A stretch of DNA of 28,413 nt, from positions 1 through 28,413 of the IMG/VR virus record IMGVR_UViG_3300028597_000056; one strand, written 5' to 3'. Position 1 is the stretch's first letter. Each line of letters starts with the position of its first letter. The stretch comes from a virus. Under the pieces are notes generated by a model. The model worked only from the letters and a program-made list of their open reading frames with translations. It had not been told where the DNA came from and searched no databases. A program made the translations under genes and the position numbers. Shown here one piece after another: positions 12,794-20,843 of this stretch.

Positions 12794-13063
12794 ATGACCC
12801 TGGATCTCGACGGGCCCGACCCGCTGTACGAGCAGATCGCCGAGGTCCTCGCTGCCCGCATCGCCGACGGCACGTACCCGCCGCGCCGGCGCATCCCGTC
12901 GGAGGCCGGAATCGTTGACGAGTTCGGGGTGTCCCGGCCGACCGCGCGGGCTGCGGTGCAGCTGCTCGTCGAACGCGGCCTGGTCCACACCGTGCGCGGC
13001 AAAGGCAGCTTCGTGGTGGACGCGCCGCCCAGGCATGACGAAACGCCCCCGCCCTCCCCATGA
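12794..13063 (+). CDS. Short GntR-family regulator (DNA-binding domain only)
   Basis: The protein has 89 residues from an ATG at 12794 (MTLDLDGPDPLYEQIAEVLA). The winged-helix GntR domain fills it: RIADGTYPPRRRIPSEAGIV, then DEFGVSRPTARAAVQLLVER, then GLVHTVRGKGSFVV. No effector-binding domain follows, only a short Pro-rich tail, so it may respond to abundance or partners rather than to a ligand. It is the only plus-strand gene right of attP and diverges from two Cys-rich genes across a dyad-rich region. Its stop lies within a terminator loop. It most likely controls this small cassette and possibly other promoters. Confidence 0.85.
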   Translation: MTLDLDGPDPLYEQIAEVLAARIADGTYPPRRRIPSEAGIVDEFGVSRPTARAAVQLLVERGLVHTVRGKGSFVVDAPPRHDETPPPSP

Positions 13064-13081
13064 GCGGGGAAGGGCGGGGGC
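13045..13081 (+). terminator. Terminator at the 3' end of gntR
   Basis: GCCCCCGCCCT (13045-13055) pairs with AGGGCGGGGGC (13071-13081), with an inner CCCC/GGGG and one bulged A. The gntR stop codon sits in the loop. It faces the late-operon terminator at 13103-13141, so the two transcripts converge here. Confidence 0.75.
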
Positions 13082-13102
13082 ATAGGTGGCTGGGGGTGAG
13101 TC

Positions 13103-13141
13103 GTCCCGGGCCGGCCTCCCACCACGGGGCCGGGCCGGGAC
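13103..13141 (-). terminator. Late-operon terminator
   Basis: GTCCCGG (13103-13109) pairs with CCGGGAC (13135-13141), then after one mismatch CCGGCC (13111-13116) pairs with GGCCGG (13128-13133). The hairpin begins at the base after the stop at 13142 and should end the long minus-strand structural and lysis transcript. Confidence 0.75.
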
Positions 13142-13510
13142 TCACAGCTCCACGTCGTGCAGGTACGGGCGGACCTCGTCGGGCATCGGCTGCGGGGGCG
13201 GCGGCGGTTCGAGGCGCTGCTGCCGCATGTAGGCGACCAGGGACCGGGCCCAACTGGCGACGTACCGCAGCGCGTAATCCTGGGTGCTGATCCGTGCCCG
13301 GTCCCTCTCGGCCTCCTCCTCCAGCTCGTCGATGCGCTGGCCCTGCCGGGTGATCTCCTTCTCCATCCGGTCGGTGACCGCAGCGAAGTCGTCCCTCCTC
13401 TGCTGGCCGCGCGGCTGGCGCCGGCCGATGATGGCGGCGGCGATACCGCCGATGGCGGTGACGCCGGCGACGGCCAGCGCACTGAGCGCGGTCAGCATTT
13501 CAGGTCTCAC
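13142..13510 (-). CDS. Membrane-anchored coiled-coil protein, last lysis-region gene
   Basis: The protein has 122 residues from a GTG at 13510 with GGAG nine bases upstream; an ATG at 13498 is the alternative. One N-terminal membrane segment (about 5-28, MLTALSALAVAGVTAIGGIA) is followed by a heptad-rich coiled coil (DRMEKEITRQGQRIDELEEE) and a Pro-rich tail. The design, one span plus a coiled coil at the end of the lysis cassette, is seen in accessory lysis or holin-like proteins of actinophages. Holin, antiholin or an envelope-spanning helper are possible. Function not proven. Confidence 0.7.
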   Translation of the reverse strand: MRPEMLTALSALAVAGVTAIGGIAAAIIGRRQPRGQQRRDDFAAVTDRMEKEITRQGQRIDELEEEAERDRARISTQDYALRYVASWARSLVAYMRQQRLEPPPPPQPMPDEVRPYLHDVEL

Positions 13511-13928
13511 GCGGCTGCTCCGTTCGTGCTGGTGGCTCGTCCCATCCGATCGCTACGAGGTTGACCGCACCGAACGAGCCGAAAATCATGGCAATGACCC
13601 AGCCCCGGGGGGATCCACCGAGCGGCCACCAGGAGACGAGGTAGGCCCCGGCCCAGGCGGACGCGATGAGCCACACCGCGACGTACCCCGGCCAGTCCCG
13701 GCGCTGCGGCAGCCACGCGCAGACGAGTGCGGTGAGGCCGGCGGCGATCCAGGCCCAGCCCCACGCGCTGAGCGGCATGACCTTCAAGAGCAGCGCCAGG
13801 CCCTGCCGGTCGCCCGTCGGCTGGACGACCTGCCCGGAGCCGTACCCGGCGGCGACGATGCCCTTGAGGGTGAGGAGTGCGCCGCGGCGGCCCAGTCGCC
13901 TGGTGAGCCGCCGGGCCGCCCAACGCAT
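13500..13928 (-). CDS. Multi-span membrane protein in the lysis cassette
   Basis: The protein has 142 residues. Three hydrophobic helices are visible: WGWAWIAAGLTALVCAWL, VAVWLIASAWAGAYLVSWW and VIAMIFGSFGAVNLVAIGW. A basic N-terminus (RRLTRRLGRRGALLTLKG) would stay in the cytoplasm. The ATG overlaps the stop of the holin-like gene (ATGA). Together with the neighbouring membrane genes it probably helps permeabilise the membrane at lysis. No family is recognised. Confidence 0.7.
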   Translation of the reverse strand: MRWAARRLTRRLGRRGALLTLKGIVAAGYGSGQVVQPTGDRQGLALLLKVMPLSAWGWAWIAAGLTALVCAWLPQRRDWPGYVAVWLIASAWAGAYLVSWWPLGGSPRGWVIAMIFGSFGAVNLVAIGWDEPPARTEQPRET

Positions 13929-14194
13929 CAGACGCTCGGCGCCGTGCTGGCGCTGTTCTTCGGCCCGATCAGGCGGGCCGCGATCCCCTTCACCAGGGTC
14001 ACGACGGCGGCCAGGCCGGCGGTGCCGACGCCCTCCCAGAAGGACACGGTGAGCATGTCGACCGGGCCCGCCGCGAGGGCGACCGCGCCGGCCGCGCCGA
14101 GGAACGTCCAGATGATCCGTTCGATCAGGTCGACCGCGTAGGTGCGGGCAGTCTTCACGACGGTCTGGGTGTCGGGCAGGTTGATCTCAGACAT
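13928..14194 (-). CDS. Holin-like membrane protein
   Basis: The protein has 88 residues. A soluble start (MSEINLPDTQTVVKTARTYA) is followed by two membrane helices (IIWTFLGAAGAVALAAGPVD and GTAGLAAVVTLVKGIAARL) and a short Ser/Lys tail. Size, two spans and position three bases after the endolysin fit the r1t-type holins of actinophages, which release or activate the endolysin by depolarising or perforating the membrane. The assignment rests on layout; no search was run. Confidence 0.75.
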   Translation of the reverse strand: MSEINLPDTQTVVKTARTYAVDLIERIIWTFLGAAGAVALAAGPVDMLTVSFWEGVGTAGLAAVVTLVKGIAARLIGPKNSASTAPSV

Positions 14195-14197
14195 GGG

Positions 14198-15109
14198 TCA
14201 GTCCTTCACGTCGAAGCCGTGCCGCTTGCCCAGCTGGACCAGCGACGTCTTGCCGGGGATGCCGTCGGCGTCGGTGCCGCGGTAGCCGAGGTGGCGCTGC
14301 CACCGGCTGTAGGCGTCCACGGTGGTGGTGCCGTAGTGGCCGTCCGCGTACCGCTTGGAGAGCAGGCCCTGGTCGACGAGGGCGGCCTCCACGGTGCGGA
14401 CGCCGGCGTAGGTGACGGGCTGGCCGGACGCCTTGGGGTTGGTGCGGGCGGCGGCGACCAGCTGGGAGAGGTCGACGACCGGGCGGCGGGGCGTCGGCAG
14501 CGGCGCGGCTGGCGTCTTGTCGCCGAGTCGGTCGCCGATCCGGTCGCGCATGGACGCCATGGTGAAGCCGCGCGGGTCGACCTTCCCCGGCTGCCACTCG
14601 TTGTGCCCGATCACCGAGCGCTCGTTCCAGCCGTGCACCCTGCAGACCGCGGCCGCCGCCTTCTCGATGGCCTCCAGCTGGGCGGTCGGCCATGGGTCGT
14701 TGCCGTCGCCGAGGTTCTCGCACTCGAAGCCGTAGAAGTGCCGGTTCCCGTCGGTGTTCAGTTCGTCGTCGGTGGGCAGCGGGCGTTCGGAGATGACGGC
14801 GCGGAGCACGTCGTCGTCGCCCAGGCCGGCGTGGTTCGCGCGGCCGTAGCCGACGAGGTGCACGCGGCCGTCCTTGGTGATGACGCCGTGGCACAGCGGG
14901 CCGGGCAGACCGGAGTAGCCGCGGCGGCAGATGTCCACCGTGGTCTTCGCGCCCTTGGTCACGGTGTGGTGGATCAGCACACCGTGGACCGGGCCCCACG
15001 GGCCGACGTGGTTGCGGTTGTGGTCGCGCCAGTCGCCGACCTCGACGACCGTGAGACCCTCCGCGAGCAGGGCGGCCAGGAACGCGTCCGCGGACATGGG
15101 TGGTGCCAC
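14198..15109 (-). CDS. Endolysin: N-acetylmuramoyl-L-alanine amidase with peptidoglycan-binding domain
   Basis: The protein has 303 residues from a GTG at 15109 with GGAGG five bases upstream; an ATG at 15097 would remove four residues. The amidase_2/PGRP-like domain covers about 35-195 and shows the zinc ligand region HGVLIHHT (H47/H48), the GFECEN motif (E129) and VIGHNEWQPGKVDPRG (H169, K176, D178). A linker precedes a C-terminal peptidoglycan-binding domain (about 233-298, DGHYGTTTVDAYSRWQRHLG, then DGIPGKTSL). It cleaves the bond between MurNAc and the stem peptide. There is no signal peptide, so it needs a holin, and holin-like genes follow directly. Confidence 0.92.
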   Translation of the reverse strand: MAPPMSADAFLAALLAEGLTVVEVGDWRDHNRNHVGPWGPVHGVLIHHTVTKGAKTTVDICRRGYSGLPGPLCHGVITKDGRVHLVGYGRANHAGLGDDDVLRAVISERPLPTDDELNTDGNRHFYGFECENLGDGNDPWPTAQLEAIEKAAAAVCRVHGWNERSVIGHNEWQPGKVDPRGFTMASMRDRIGDRLGDKTPAAPLPTPRRPVVDLSQLVAAARTNPKASGQPVTYAGVRTVEAALVDQGLLSKRYADGHYGTTTVDAYSRWQRHLGYRGTDADGIPGKTSLVQLGKRHGFDVKD

Positions 15110-15132
15110 GAGGGCCTCCAGGAATGAGAAAG

Positions 15133-15156
15133 GCCCCGGCCTCAGCGGCGCGGGGC
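15133..15156 (-). terminator. Terminator between tail spike and endolysin
   Basis: On the minus strand GCCCCG-C-GCC pairs with GGC-CGGGGC (one bulged C, GCTGA loop), followed by CCTTTCTC. This is a good intrinsic terminator or attenuator that may lower lysis-gene expression relative to tail genes. The gap 15110-15173 holds only this hairpin and the endolysin ribosome binding site. Confidence 0.65.
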
Positions 15157-15173
15157 GGTGGGGCAGGGATGGG

Positions 15174-17762
15174 TCAGCTGGCGATGAAGGGCAGGAGCGT
15201 GTCGGCCATGTGCTGGAATCCGGCGTCGCTCATGTGGACGCCGTCCGTTCCGGCGGCGCCGGTGCCGGCGCTGGTACCCCAGTAGCCGGCCGCGTTCCAG
15301 ACATCCCAGGAGTTCTGGCCGGTGGTCCACCAGTTGACGAGGGCGAACCCGTAGGTGTCGGCTAGCGGGCGGATCGCCCGGGAGTACTCCTGGTAGCGGT
15401 TGTTGGTGCCCTCGTGGGTGCCGATGTGGGGCAGCGCGACGATGATGTCCGTCCCGGCCCCGGCGGCGCCGCCTGCCCGGACGGCACGGATCCAGCCCAT
15501 GACGTTGGTCAGCCAGGCGTCGCCGGTGACGTTGGTCGATGCATCGTTCGGTGCGGCTGAGTACGTCGCCAGATCCGCGGGGAAGGCGGTGCCGCCGTTC
15601 CAGACGGCGTTGAGGGACGCCGCGGTGTCGGTTCCGTAGCGGGAGCTGGTCGACCCCGCCAAGGCGAGGTTGTGCACGATGACCCCCGAGGCGGTCTCTC
15701 CGGACACGCCGCACACCGACACGTACTGGCCCGTCGTCCCGCCGGCGGCGACCTTGACGACGACGGTGTGCTCCGTGTTGGACAGGCCGGTGACCGTGGT
15801 GGTCTGGATCGCGGCCGTGCCGGAGGGCTGCGGCACGGACACGTCCGCCCCGCCGTCGATGCTGTACAGCATGGCGGGCCGAGTGCCCGACCCGGTCACC
15901 GTGTAGATCTTCACGGTGGTGCCGCGGGCCTTGAAGGTCAGCGAGCTACCGGCGACGTCGGAGTACAGGTAGGTGGCGCCGGGCCCGTAGCTGCTGCCGC
16001 CCTGCGTCCACGTCCCCGACTGGGCGACCGCGCTGCCGTTCGCCAGCCAGGCCGCGTAGGCGGTCGGGCTGCCCGCACCGGTCAGCGTGTTGGACAGGGA
16101 GACGCCGTGGAAGCCGCTGCCGCCGTCGCCGTAGGCGGCCTGCAGCGCGGTCGCGACGAGCCCGGGCCAGCTCTTGGTGCGCGGGTTGGAGGCGTAGTAG
16201 CCCAGGGTTGCCGAGCCGCCGACGCACACCATGCGGGCCAGGCCGGTGCCGGCCGCCGCCTTGTTCCGTGCGGCCAGCCAGTACTTCCCCCAGCCGTCGG
16301 GCACGTAGATGCCGGGCGGCGAGGGCTTCGGCGTGGACGCCGTGGTGTTCCCGACGATGCCGCGGCGCACGGTGGTGGTGGCCGTGTTGAGGCGGCCGGA
16401 CACGGCGACCGCGCTGGACTCTCGGTAGACCCGGCTGTCGAGGACTCGGTTCGGGGCGGTCGGCTCCAGCGTGTTGGCGTCGTCGTACAGGCGGCAGCTG
16501 TCGGTCGCGTACAGCAGGCCCGTGGAGAGGATCGTGTTGTTGAAGCTGTTCGCGCCGAAGGTGTACGCGACCAGCCCGGCCGCCCCGCTGCGGAGGTTCA
16601 CGTGGTTGAGGCGGAAGGTGTTGCTGCTGCCGCGCTCGACGTGGACCAGCTTGTCGAACTGCTCGAGGTTGATGCCGCGCCAGTGGGTGTGGGAGGTACC
16701 CCAGCCGCCGACGCCGGCGATGTGGATGCCGGTGCAGCCGGTGCCGGCGGCGATGGCCTCGCACATCTCGAACTCGATCTGGTTCATCACCCCGGAGTCC
16801 GTGGTGGACTCGACCTTGTAGGCGGTGCCGTTGTCGCCGACCAGGTCGACGAAGCAGCGCTCGAAGGTGCAGTCGCCGGGATTGAAGTCGGCGTGCTCGC
16901 TGTAGAGGCGGACACCGTTGCCGACGCCGCCGATCTCGATGTTCTCGAAAACTGAGCGGAACGGGCTGCCCAGGTTGATGGCCCACCCGGTGTGCGAGCC
17001 GTCCCACGGGCCGTTGAACTGCACATTCTTGAAGGTGGAGTTCCAGAAGGAGCGGTGCCCGCTCAGCTCGCCGTTGGTGGTCGAGGACGTCAGGGCATCG
17101 GTGGAGCCGCCGAAGTCGAACCCGATGTCGCTCATGTAGAGACGGACGACCTTGGTGAGATGAACGACCGACGAGATACCGGGCGTGCCCTTGAGCATGG
17201 TGGCGCGGGCGCCCTGGCCGCGCAGGATGATGCCGATCTCCACGTCGACATCGTCCGTCCCCTCGATGGACAGGGGCGCGGTCAGGTTGTACTCGCCGAC
17301 GGTGAGCTGCACCTCGCCGCCGCCGTTGTCGCGGGCGTCGTCGAGGGCCGCCTGGATCTGCTCCTGGTCGGCGATGCCGTCGCACACCCAGGTCGCTGCG
17401 GCGCGGATGTCTGCCGGCGCGGTCGCGCTGGCCACGATCCGGCTGATCGATGTGTACGCCCCGCCGGTGCCGCCCCCGGCGCTGGCGTCCCGGGCTTCCA
17501 TCCATGCTCGCGATGCGCCGCCCGCGTCGGCCCACATCCCGGTCACCCCGTCCGGCCCCTGGAAGCTGGGGATGAACCCGTACTCGTCGGCGGTGATGGT
17601 CGTGGTCGTGGTGCCGGACGCGTCGAGGAGGTCGGTGTACTGGGTACCCGCGTCGGGGTCGTCCCAGAACGTGAGGATGGCGCTGGACGGGACACCCCAC
17701 AGGCCGTCTGTCGGCTGCACGACGTAGTCGGCGATACCTCGGCCGAAGTGGTAACGGGGCAT
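15174..17762 (-). CDS. Tail spike: beta-helix with C-terminal SGNH hydrolase
   Basis: The protein has 862 residues. An N-terminal particle-binding region (about 1-105, ending in a Gly-rich hinge) leads to a pectate-lyase-like right-handed beta-helix (about 120-450, with repeated short beta turns such as FKNVQF and FENIEIGG). From about 508 an SGNH/GDSL esterase fold is visible: block I VCVGGSATLG (S517), Gly of block II in LALAGS (G703), Asn of block III in APND (N739) and block V DGVHMSDAG (D840, H843). About 130 residues between blocks I and II form a beta-sandwich-like insertion (about 560-690). It probably recognises and deacetylates a cell-surface glycan during adsorption. The exact substrate is unknown. 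Confidence 0.85.
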   Translation of the reverse strand: MPRYHFGRGIADYVVQPTDGLWGVPSSAILTFWDDPDAGTQYTDLLDASGTTTTTITADEYGFIPSFQGPDGVTGMWADAGGASRAWMEARDASAGGGTGGAYTSISRIVASATAPADIRAAATWVCDGIADQEQIQAALDDARDNGGGEVQLTVGEYNLTAPLSIEGTDDVDVEIGIILRGQGARATMLKGTPGISSVVHLTKVVRLYMSDIGFDFGGSTDALTSSTTNGELSGHRSFWNSTFKNVQFNGPWDGSHTGWAINLGSPFRSVFENIEIGGVGNGVRLYSEHADFNPGDCTFERCFVDLVGDNGTAYKVESTTDSGVMNQIEFEMCEAIAAGTGCTGIHIAGVGGWGTSHTHWRGINLEQFDKLVHVERGSSNTFRLNHVNLRSGAAGLVAYTFGANSFNNTILSTGLLYATDSCRLYDDANTLEPTAPNRVLDSRVYRESSAVAVSGRLNTATTTVRRGIVGNTTASTPKPSPPGIYVPDGWGKYWLAARNKAAAGTGLARMVCVGGSATLGYYASNPRTKSWPGLVATALQAAYGDGGSGFHGVSLSNTLTGAGSPTAYAAWLANGSAVAQSGTWTQGGSSYGPGATYLYSDVAGSSLTFKARGTTVKIYTVTGSGTRPAMLYSIDGGADVSVPQPSGTAAIQTTTVTGLSNTEHTVVVKVAAGGTTGQYVSVCGVSGETASGVIVHNLALAGSTSSRYGTDTAASLNAVWNGGTAFPADLATYSAAPNDASTNVTGDAWLTNVMGWIRAVRAGGAAGAGTDIIVALPHIGTHEGTNNRYQEYSRAIRPLADTYGFALVNWWTTGQNSWDVWNAAGYWGTSAGTGAAGTDGVHMSDAGFQHMADTLLPFIAS

Positions 17763-17763
17763 G

Positions 17764-18702
17764 TCACACCACCCAACTGATTCCGGAGGCCGGTAGGACG
17801 CTCTCGCCCTTGGCGATCTGTGGTTTGTTCGTCAGCCACACCTGCCCGGGCCGGTCGGTGGTCCCCGAGTAGATGATGAACCGGCCGATCCGCTCGCCGC
17901 CCGTGATGTAGGCGACGCCGTACTGGTCCCGGTTCGGATGCCGGTACGCGGCCGGGATGAGTACGGGCAGCCTCGACTCGGTGCCCGCCGCCAGCGGGCC
18001 GTTCTCACGCGTCCACGACCCGAGCCGCAGATGCACTGACCCGTTGCGTTTCTCCAGCACGTGCTCGGCGTTGCTGCTCCACGCCAGCACCGGCGACGTC
18101 ACGATGATCTGCCCGGAGTCGTCGAACACCGCCTGCCAGCTGCTCCCGGTCCAGACCCGCATGACGCCGGTGTCCAGCTCGAAGCACGTCTCGCCCGGGA
18201 TCGGGTTGGGGTTACGGGTGGTGGACGTGCACGGGCGCGTCCGCGCGCCTACGTACTGCTCGGCGCGGGTCACCGTCACCGACGAGGCGCCCGCCAGGAT
18301 GGTGGCCCTGGCGAGGGGGATCTCGTAGACGCCGGTGTCGCCGATGCTCTGGGTCAGGGCGGGGGCGCCCGCTCCCGGCGTGCCTTCCACGGCGACGGCA
18401 CGGACGGTCCATGTCGACCTGTCCAGCCGCAGCACCACCCAGTCGATGCGGGTGGAGCTGGCGGCGTTCGCGGTGATGGGCAGGGTGGCGCCGGTGGATC
18501 CGGAGGTCCAGCCGTGGCCGCGCAGGCTGGCGTTCACGTTGGCGCGCAGGTTCACCGACAGGCCCGCGCCGGCGGTCACGACCGCGGTGTCGGCCGGGGT
18601 GCCGTACACCCCGTCGTCGGAGAACCGGGACGCGAGCCGTTCATGCTGCACGTCGGTGACGACGCGGTCATTGGCCGGGTCCGGCCATGAACTCTGTGCC
18701 AT
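17764..18702 (-). CDS. Baseplate / minor tail protein
   Basis: The protein has 312 residues. The N-terminal region (NDRVVTDVQHERLASRFSDD) and the beta-rich body with a DWVVLRLDRSTWTVRAVAVEG strand pair resemble the upper-baseplate or receptor-binding scaffold proteins of siphoviruses. The C-terminal part is also beta-rich (VHLRLGSWTRENG, RIGRFIIYSG). It lies six bases after the Gp37-like gene and one base before the tail spike. It likely links the tail tip to the spike. The assignment is based on fold appearance and order, without a database match. Confidence 0.7.
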   Translation of the reverse strand: MAQSSWPDPANDRVVTDVQHERLASRFSDDGVYGTPADTAVVTAGAGLSVNLRANVNASLRGHGWTSGSTGATLPITANAASSTRIDWVVLRLDRSTWTVRAVAVEGTPGAGAPALTQSIGDTGVYEIPLARATILAGASSVTVTRAEQYVGARTRPCTSTTRNPNPIPGETCFELDTGVMRVWTGSSWQAVFDDSGQIIVTSPVLAWSSNAEHVLEKRNGSVHLRLGSWTRENGPLAAGTESRLPVLIPAAYRHPNRDQYGVAYITGGERIGRFIIYSGTTDRPGQVWLTNKPQIAKGESVLPASGISWVV

Positions 18703-18708
18703 CGAGAG

Positions 18709-19890
18709 CTACCTCGCTTCCAGTCGTCCGAGTCGGCGGGCCAGATCTCGCACGGTGCGCACCGTGGCCGTCGTTGTCGTCTTGTCGCTGTCGCCGATCA
18801 CGGCAGTGACCTGCTCCCCTTCATCAGGTGTGGCTTCCAGGCGGATCGTCTGGACGATGTCCGCGATCTCCAGTCCGGTGGGGAGTACGACCGTGACCTT
18901 GTCGCCGAGGCCGTAGTCCCGGCCGGCCTTCAGGTCCTCGGTGTCCACCGTCACGGTGGACAAGGAGGCTTGCGGGTTGTCGTCGCCGAGGGCGAGGGTC
19001 CCGGCCTGGGTGAGTTCCCCATCGGCGTCCGTCTTGCCGGACTCCTCGAGGAGCTTCTCCACCCGGTACCAGTCAGCGGCGTGCCCGCTGGAAACCTCGA
19101 CGTACACCCGCTGGTTGGCGGGCTCCCCCGAGGGCGCCTGTTGCTTGGGGTCCTCGCCGCCCTGCACCAGCTCGGCCGTGGCCCGCGGGGCGCCCATCGT
19201 GAAGCGCACGCTGCGGAGGTTGCCGAGCCCGGCCGAGAAGCGGGCCGTGCCGGTGCGGTCGACGGGGGCGTACACCCCGAACCGGATCTGCCCGTTGTGC
19301 TGGCGTGTGCGGAACCCGAGCCGGTGCCAGGCCGCTGCGGTACGGCAGGCGTCCAGCAGCGGCTCGAACCGCGTAGTGAGCGAGCGGGGCCCGCCGACGC
19401 CGGCGACGTCGTCGAGGACCAGCTGCTCAATGCGCCGGACGCTCAGCGCGCCGGGCCCGCAGTTCTCGTTCACCAGCGCCCTGATGATGAGCTCAGCGTT
19501 GACGCTGACACGGGTCCACTGCACGTCCGCGGTGGTGGTCTGCGCCGCGAAGCTCACGGCCGGGTTGGGGTAGGTGAGGTACCCGGCGATCCTGGCGAGG
19601 TCGTCGGTGAAACGGACGGTCACCGTGCCCGGGCCGGCGTTCTGCGCCAGGTCCCACACGTAGTCCTGGGGTTCCTCCAGCGGGCCCGCGCACCAGATCC
19701 CTCCGTCACGGACGACGACCATGCGGTTGCCGGGCTGCAGCAGTTCCATGTACGCGGGCCGGGCGGGCAGCTGCACCTCACCGGCCGCGGGACGGTTGTG
19801 GTTGAGGTCGCACTTCAGCTGGCCCCACCCGTCGAGCGGATCACCGAGCCAGTTCAGGTTCCGGTCAGTGACCAGCAGTTGGATGCTCAT
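18709..19890 (-). CDS. Siphovirus Gp37-like tail protein
   Basis: The protein has 393 residues from an ATG at 19890 that overlaps the Dit stop (ATGA). It starts MSIQLLVTDRNLNWLGDPLD. The segments RMVVVRDGGIWCAGPLEEPQ and later YGLGDKVTVVLPTGLEIADI fit the Gp37-like family (Sipho_Gp37) of actinophage tail-tip proteins, which occupy the place of the tail-associated hub. The C-terminus carries a short basic helix (VRTVRDLARRLGRLEAR). It is expected in the baseplate, between Dit and the receptor-binding proteins. Confidence 0.8.
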   Translation of the reverse strand: MSIQLLVTDRNLNWLGDPLDGWGQLKCDLNHNRPAAGEVQLPARPAYMELLQPGNRMVVVRDGGIWCAGPLEEPQDYVWDLAQNAGPGTVTVRFTDDLARIAGYLTYPNPAVSFAAQTTTADVQWTRVSVNAELIIRALVNENCGPGALSVRRIEQLVLDDVAGVGGPRSLTTRFEPLLDACRTAAAWHRLGFRTRQHNGQIRFGVYAPVDRTGTARFSAGLGNLRSVRFTMGAPRATAELVQGGEDPKQQAPSGEPANQRVYVEVSSGHAADWYRVEKLLEESGKTDADGELTQAGTLALGDDNPQASLSTVTVDTEDLKAGRDYGLGDKVTVVLPTGLEIADIVQTIRLEATPDEGEQVTAVIGDSDKTTTTATVRTVRDLARRLGRLEAR

Positions 19891-20843
19891 GCGGTCTCGT
19901 ATCTCGGGTAGTACGTGAGGTCGACAGCGCTTCCCGTTGTTGCGCCGGCCAGTTCGAACGTCACCGGCGTCTCGCCCGGCGGCAGCGACCACAGCACGGC
20001 TGACGGCCAGTCCAGGCCGCTGATCAGGTTCTCTCCGCTGCCGGACCGGACCCGGGGCGGATCCGTCGAGATCGTCACCGTCTCGCCGGCCAGCAGCGCG
20101 CCGTGCGCGGTGTCCGTCATGGTGAGGGTGAAGCTGTCGCCGGTGTCCTCGCGGGTGAACGTGATCGCCGACGCGGGACCGGTGATGGTCCACTCCGGCC
20201 ACATGTCGACGTCACCGGAGTTGGTGACGGTGGTGGCGCCGAGGACCTGCGAGGAGGACACCGACGGGTACGGCGCGAGGTAGTCGACCGATGCGCCGGT
20301 CTCGCGGTGGACGGTCTGCGCCTGGACGTCTTTCCAGTACGGGTCCTCGCACCACAGGGTGACGACTGCCGAGTCCCAGGTGATGCCGGTCGCTGTCCTC
20401 CCCTGCCCGTCCCAGCCCTGGCTGTAGTAGACGGCGATACGGCGGGCGGTGCCGTCAGGGCGGGCCACCTCCAGCCAGCCCGGGCCCTCCCGCAGCGTCC
20501 TGGTGAAAGCGCGCGCCAGGGCCCGCCAGTTCGCCATGAACGCCAGATGGTCGGCGCCCTTGACCAGCACCGGCCACACGATGGTCCGCGGCTGCGGCTG
20601 GACGTGCCGCAGCCGCGCACCCCCGCGCGGGTGAGGATCCGAGGTGAGCGTGTACGGCGTGGCCCCCAGCCCGGACACACCCTCGGCGAGGGTGTACCAA
20701 TCGGCGGCCAGGTCGGTCATCGGCCACCGCGTCCCGGCCGGGTCGATGTACGTGATCGACGCGTACCCGATCTCCGGCACCTCGATGGGCGGCGGAGTAG
20801 TCGGCTCCTCCGGTGTGACGACCGGTGCTGTGATCAGGGGCAT
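19887..20843 (-). CDS. Distal tail protein (Dit-like)
   Basis: The protein has 318 residues; its ATG directly abuts the tape-measure stop. A Pro-rich start (PEEPTTPPPIEVPEIGYASI) leads into a beta-rich fold containing ARLRHVQPQPRTIVWPVLVK and a C-terminal galectin-like region (VTNSGDVDMWPEWTITGPAS). Order after the tape measure, length and the tail-protein pattern fit Dit/sipho_tail proteins, which form the hexameric ring joining tube and tip. Confidence 0.82.
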   Translation of the reverse strand: MPLITAPVVTPEEPTTPPPIEVPEIGYASITYIDPAGTRWPMTDLAADWYTLAEGVSGLGATPYTLTSDPHPRGGARLRHVQPQPRTIVWPVLVKGADHLAFMANWRALARAFTRTLREGPGWLEVARPDGTARRIAVYYSQGWDGQGRTATGITWDSAVVTLWCEDPYWKDVQAQTVHRETGASVDYLAPYPSVSSSQVLGATTVTNSGDVDMWPEWTITGPASAITFTREDTGDSFTLTMTDTAHGALLAGETVTISTDPPRVRSGSGENLISGLDWPSAVLWSLPPGETPVTFELAGATTGSAVDLTYYPRYETA

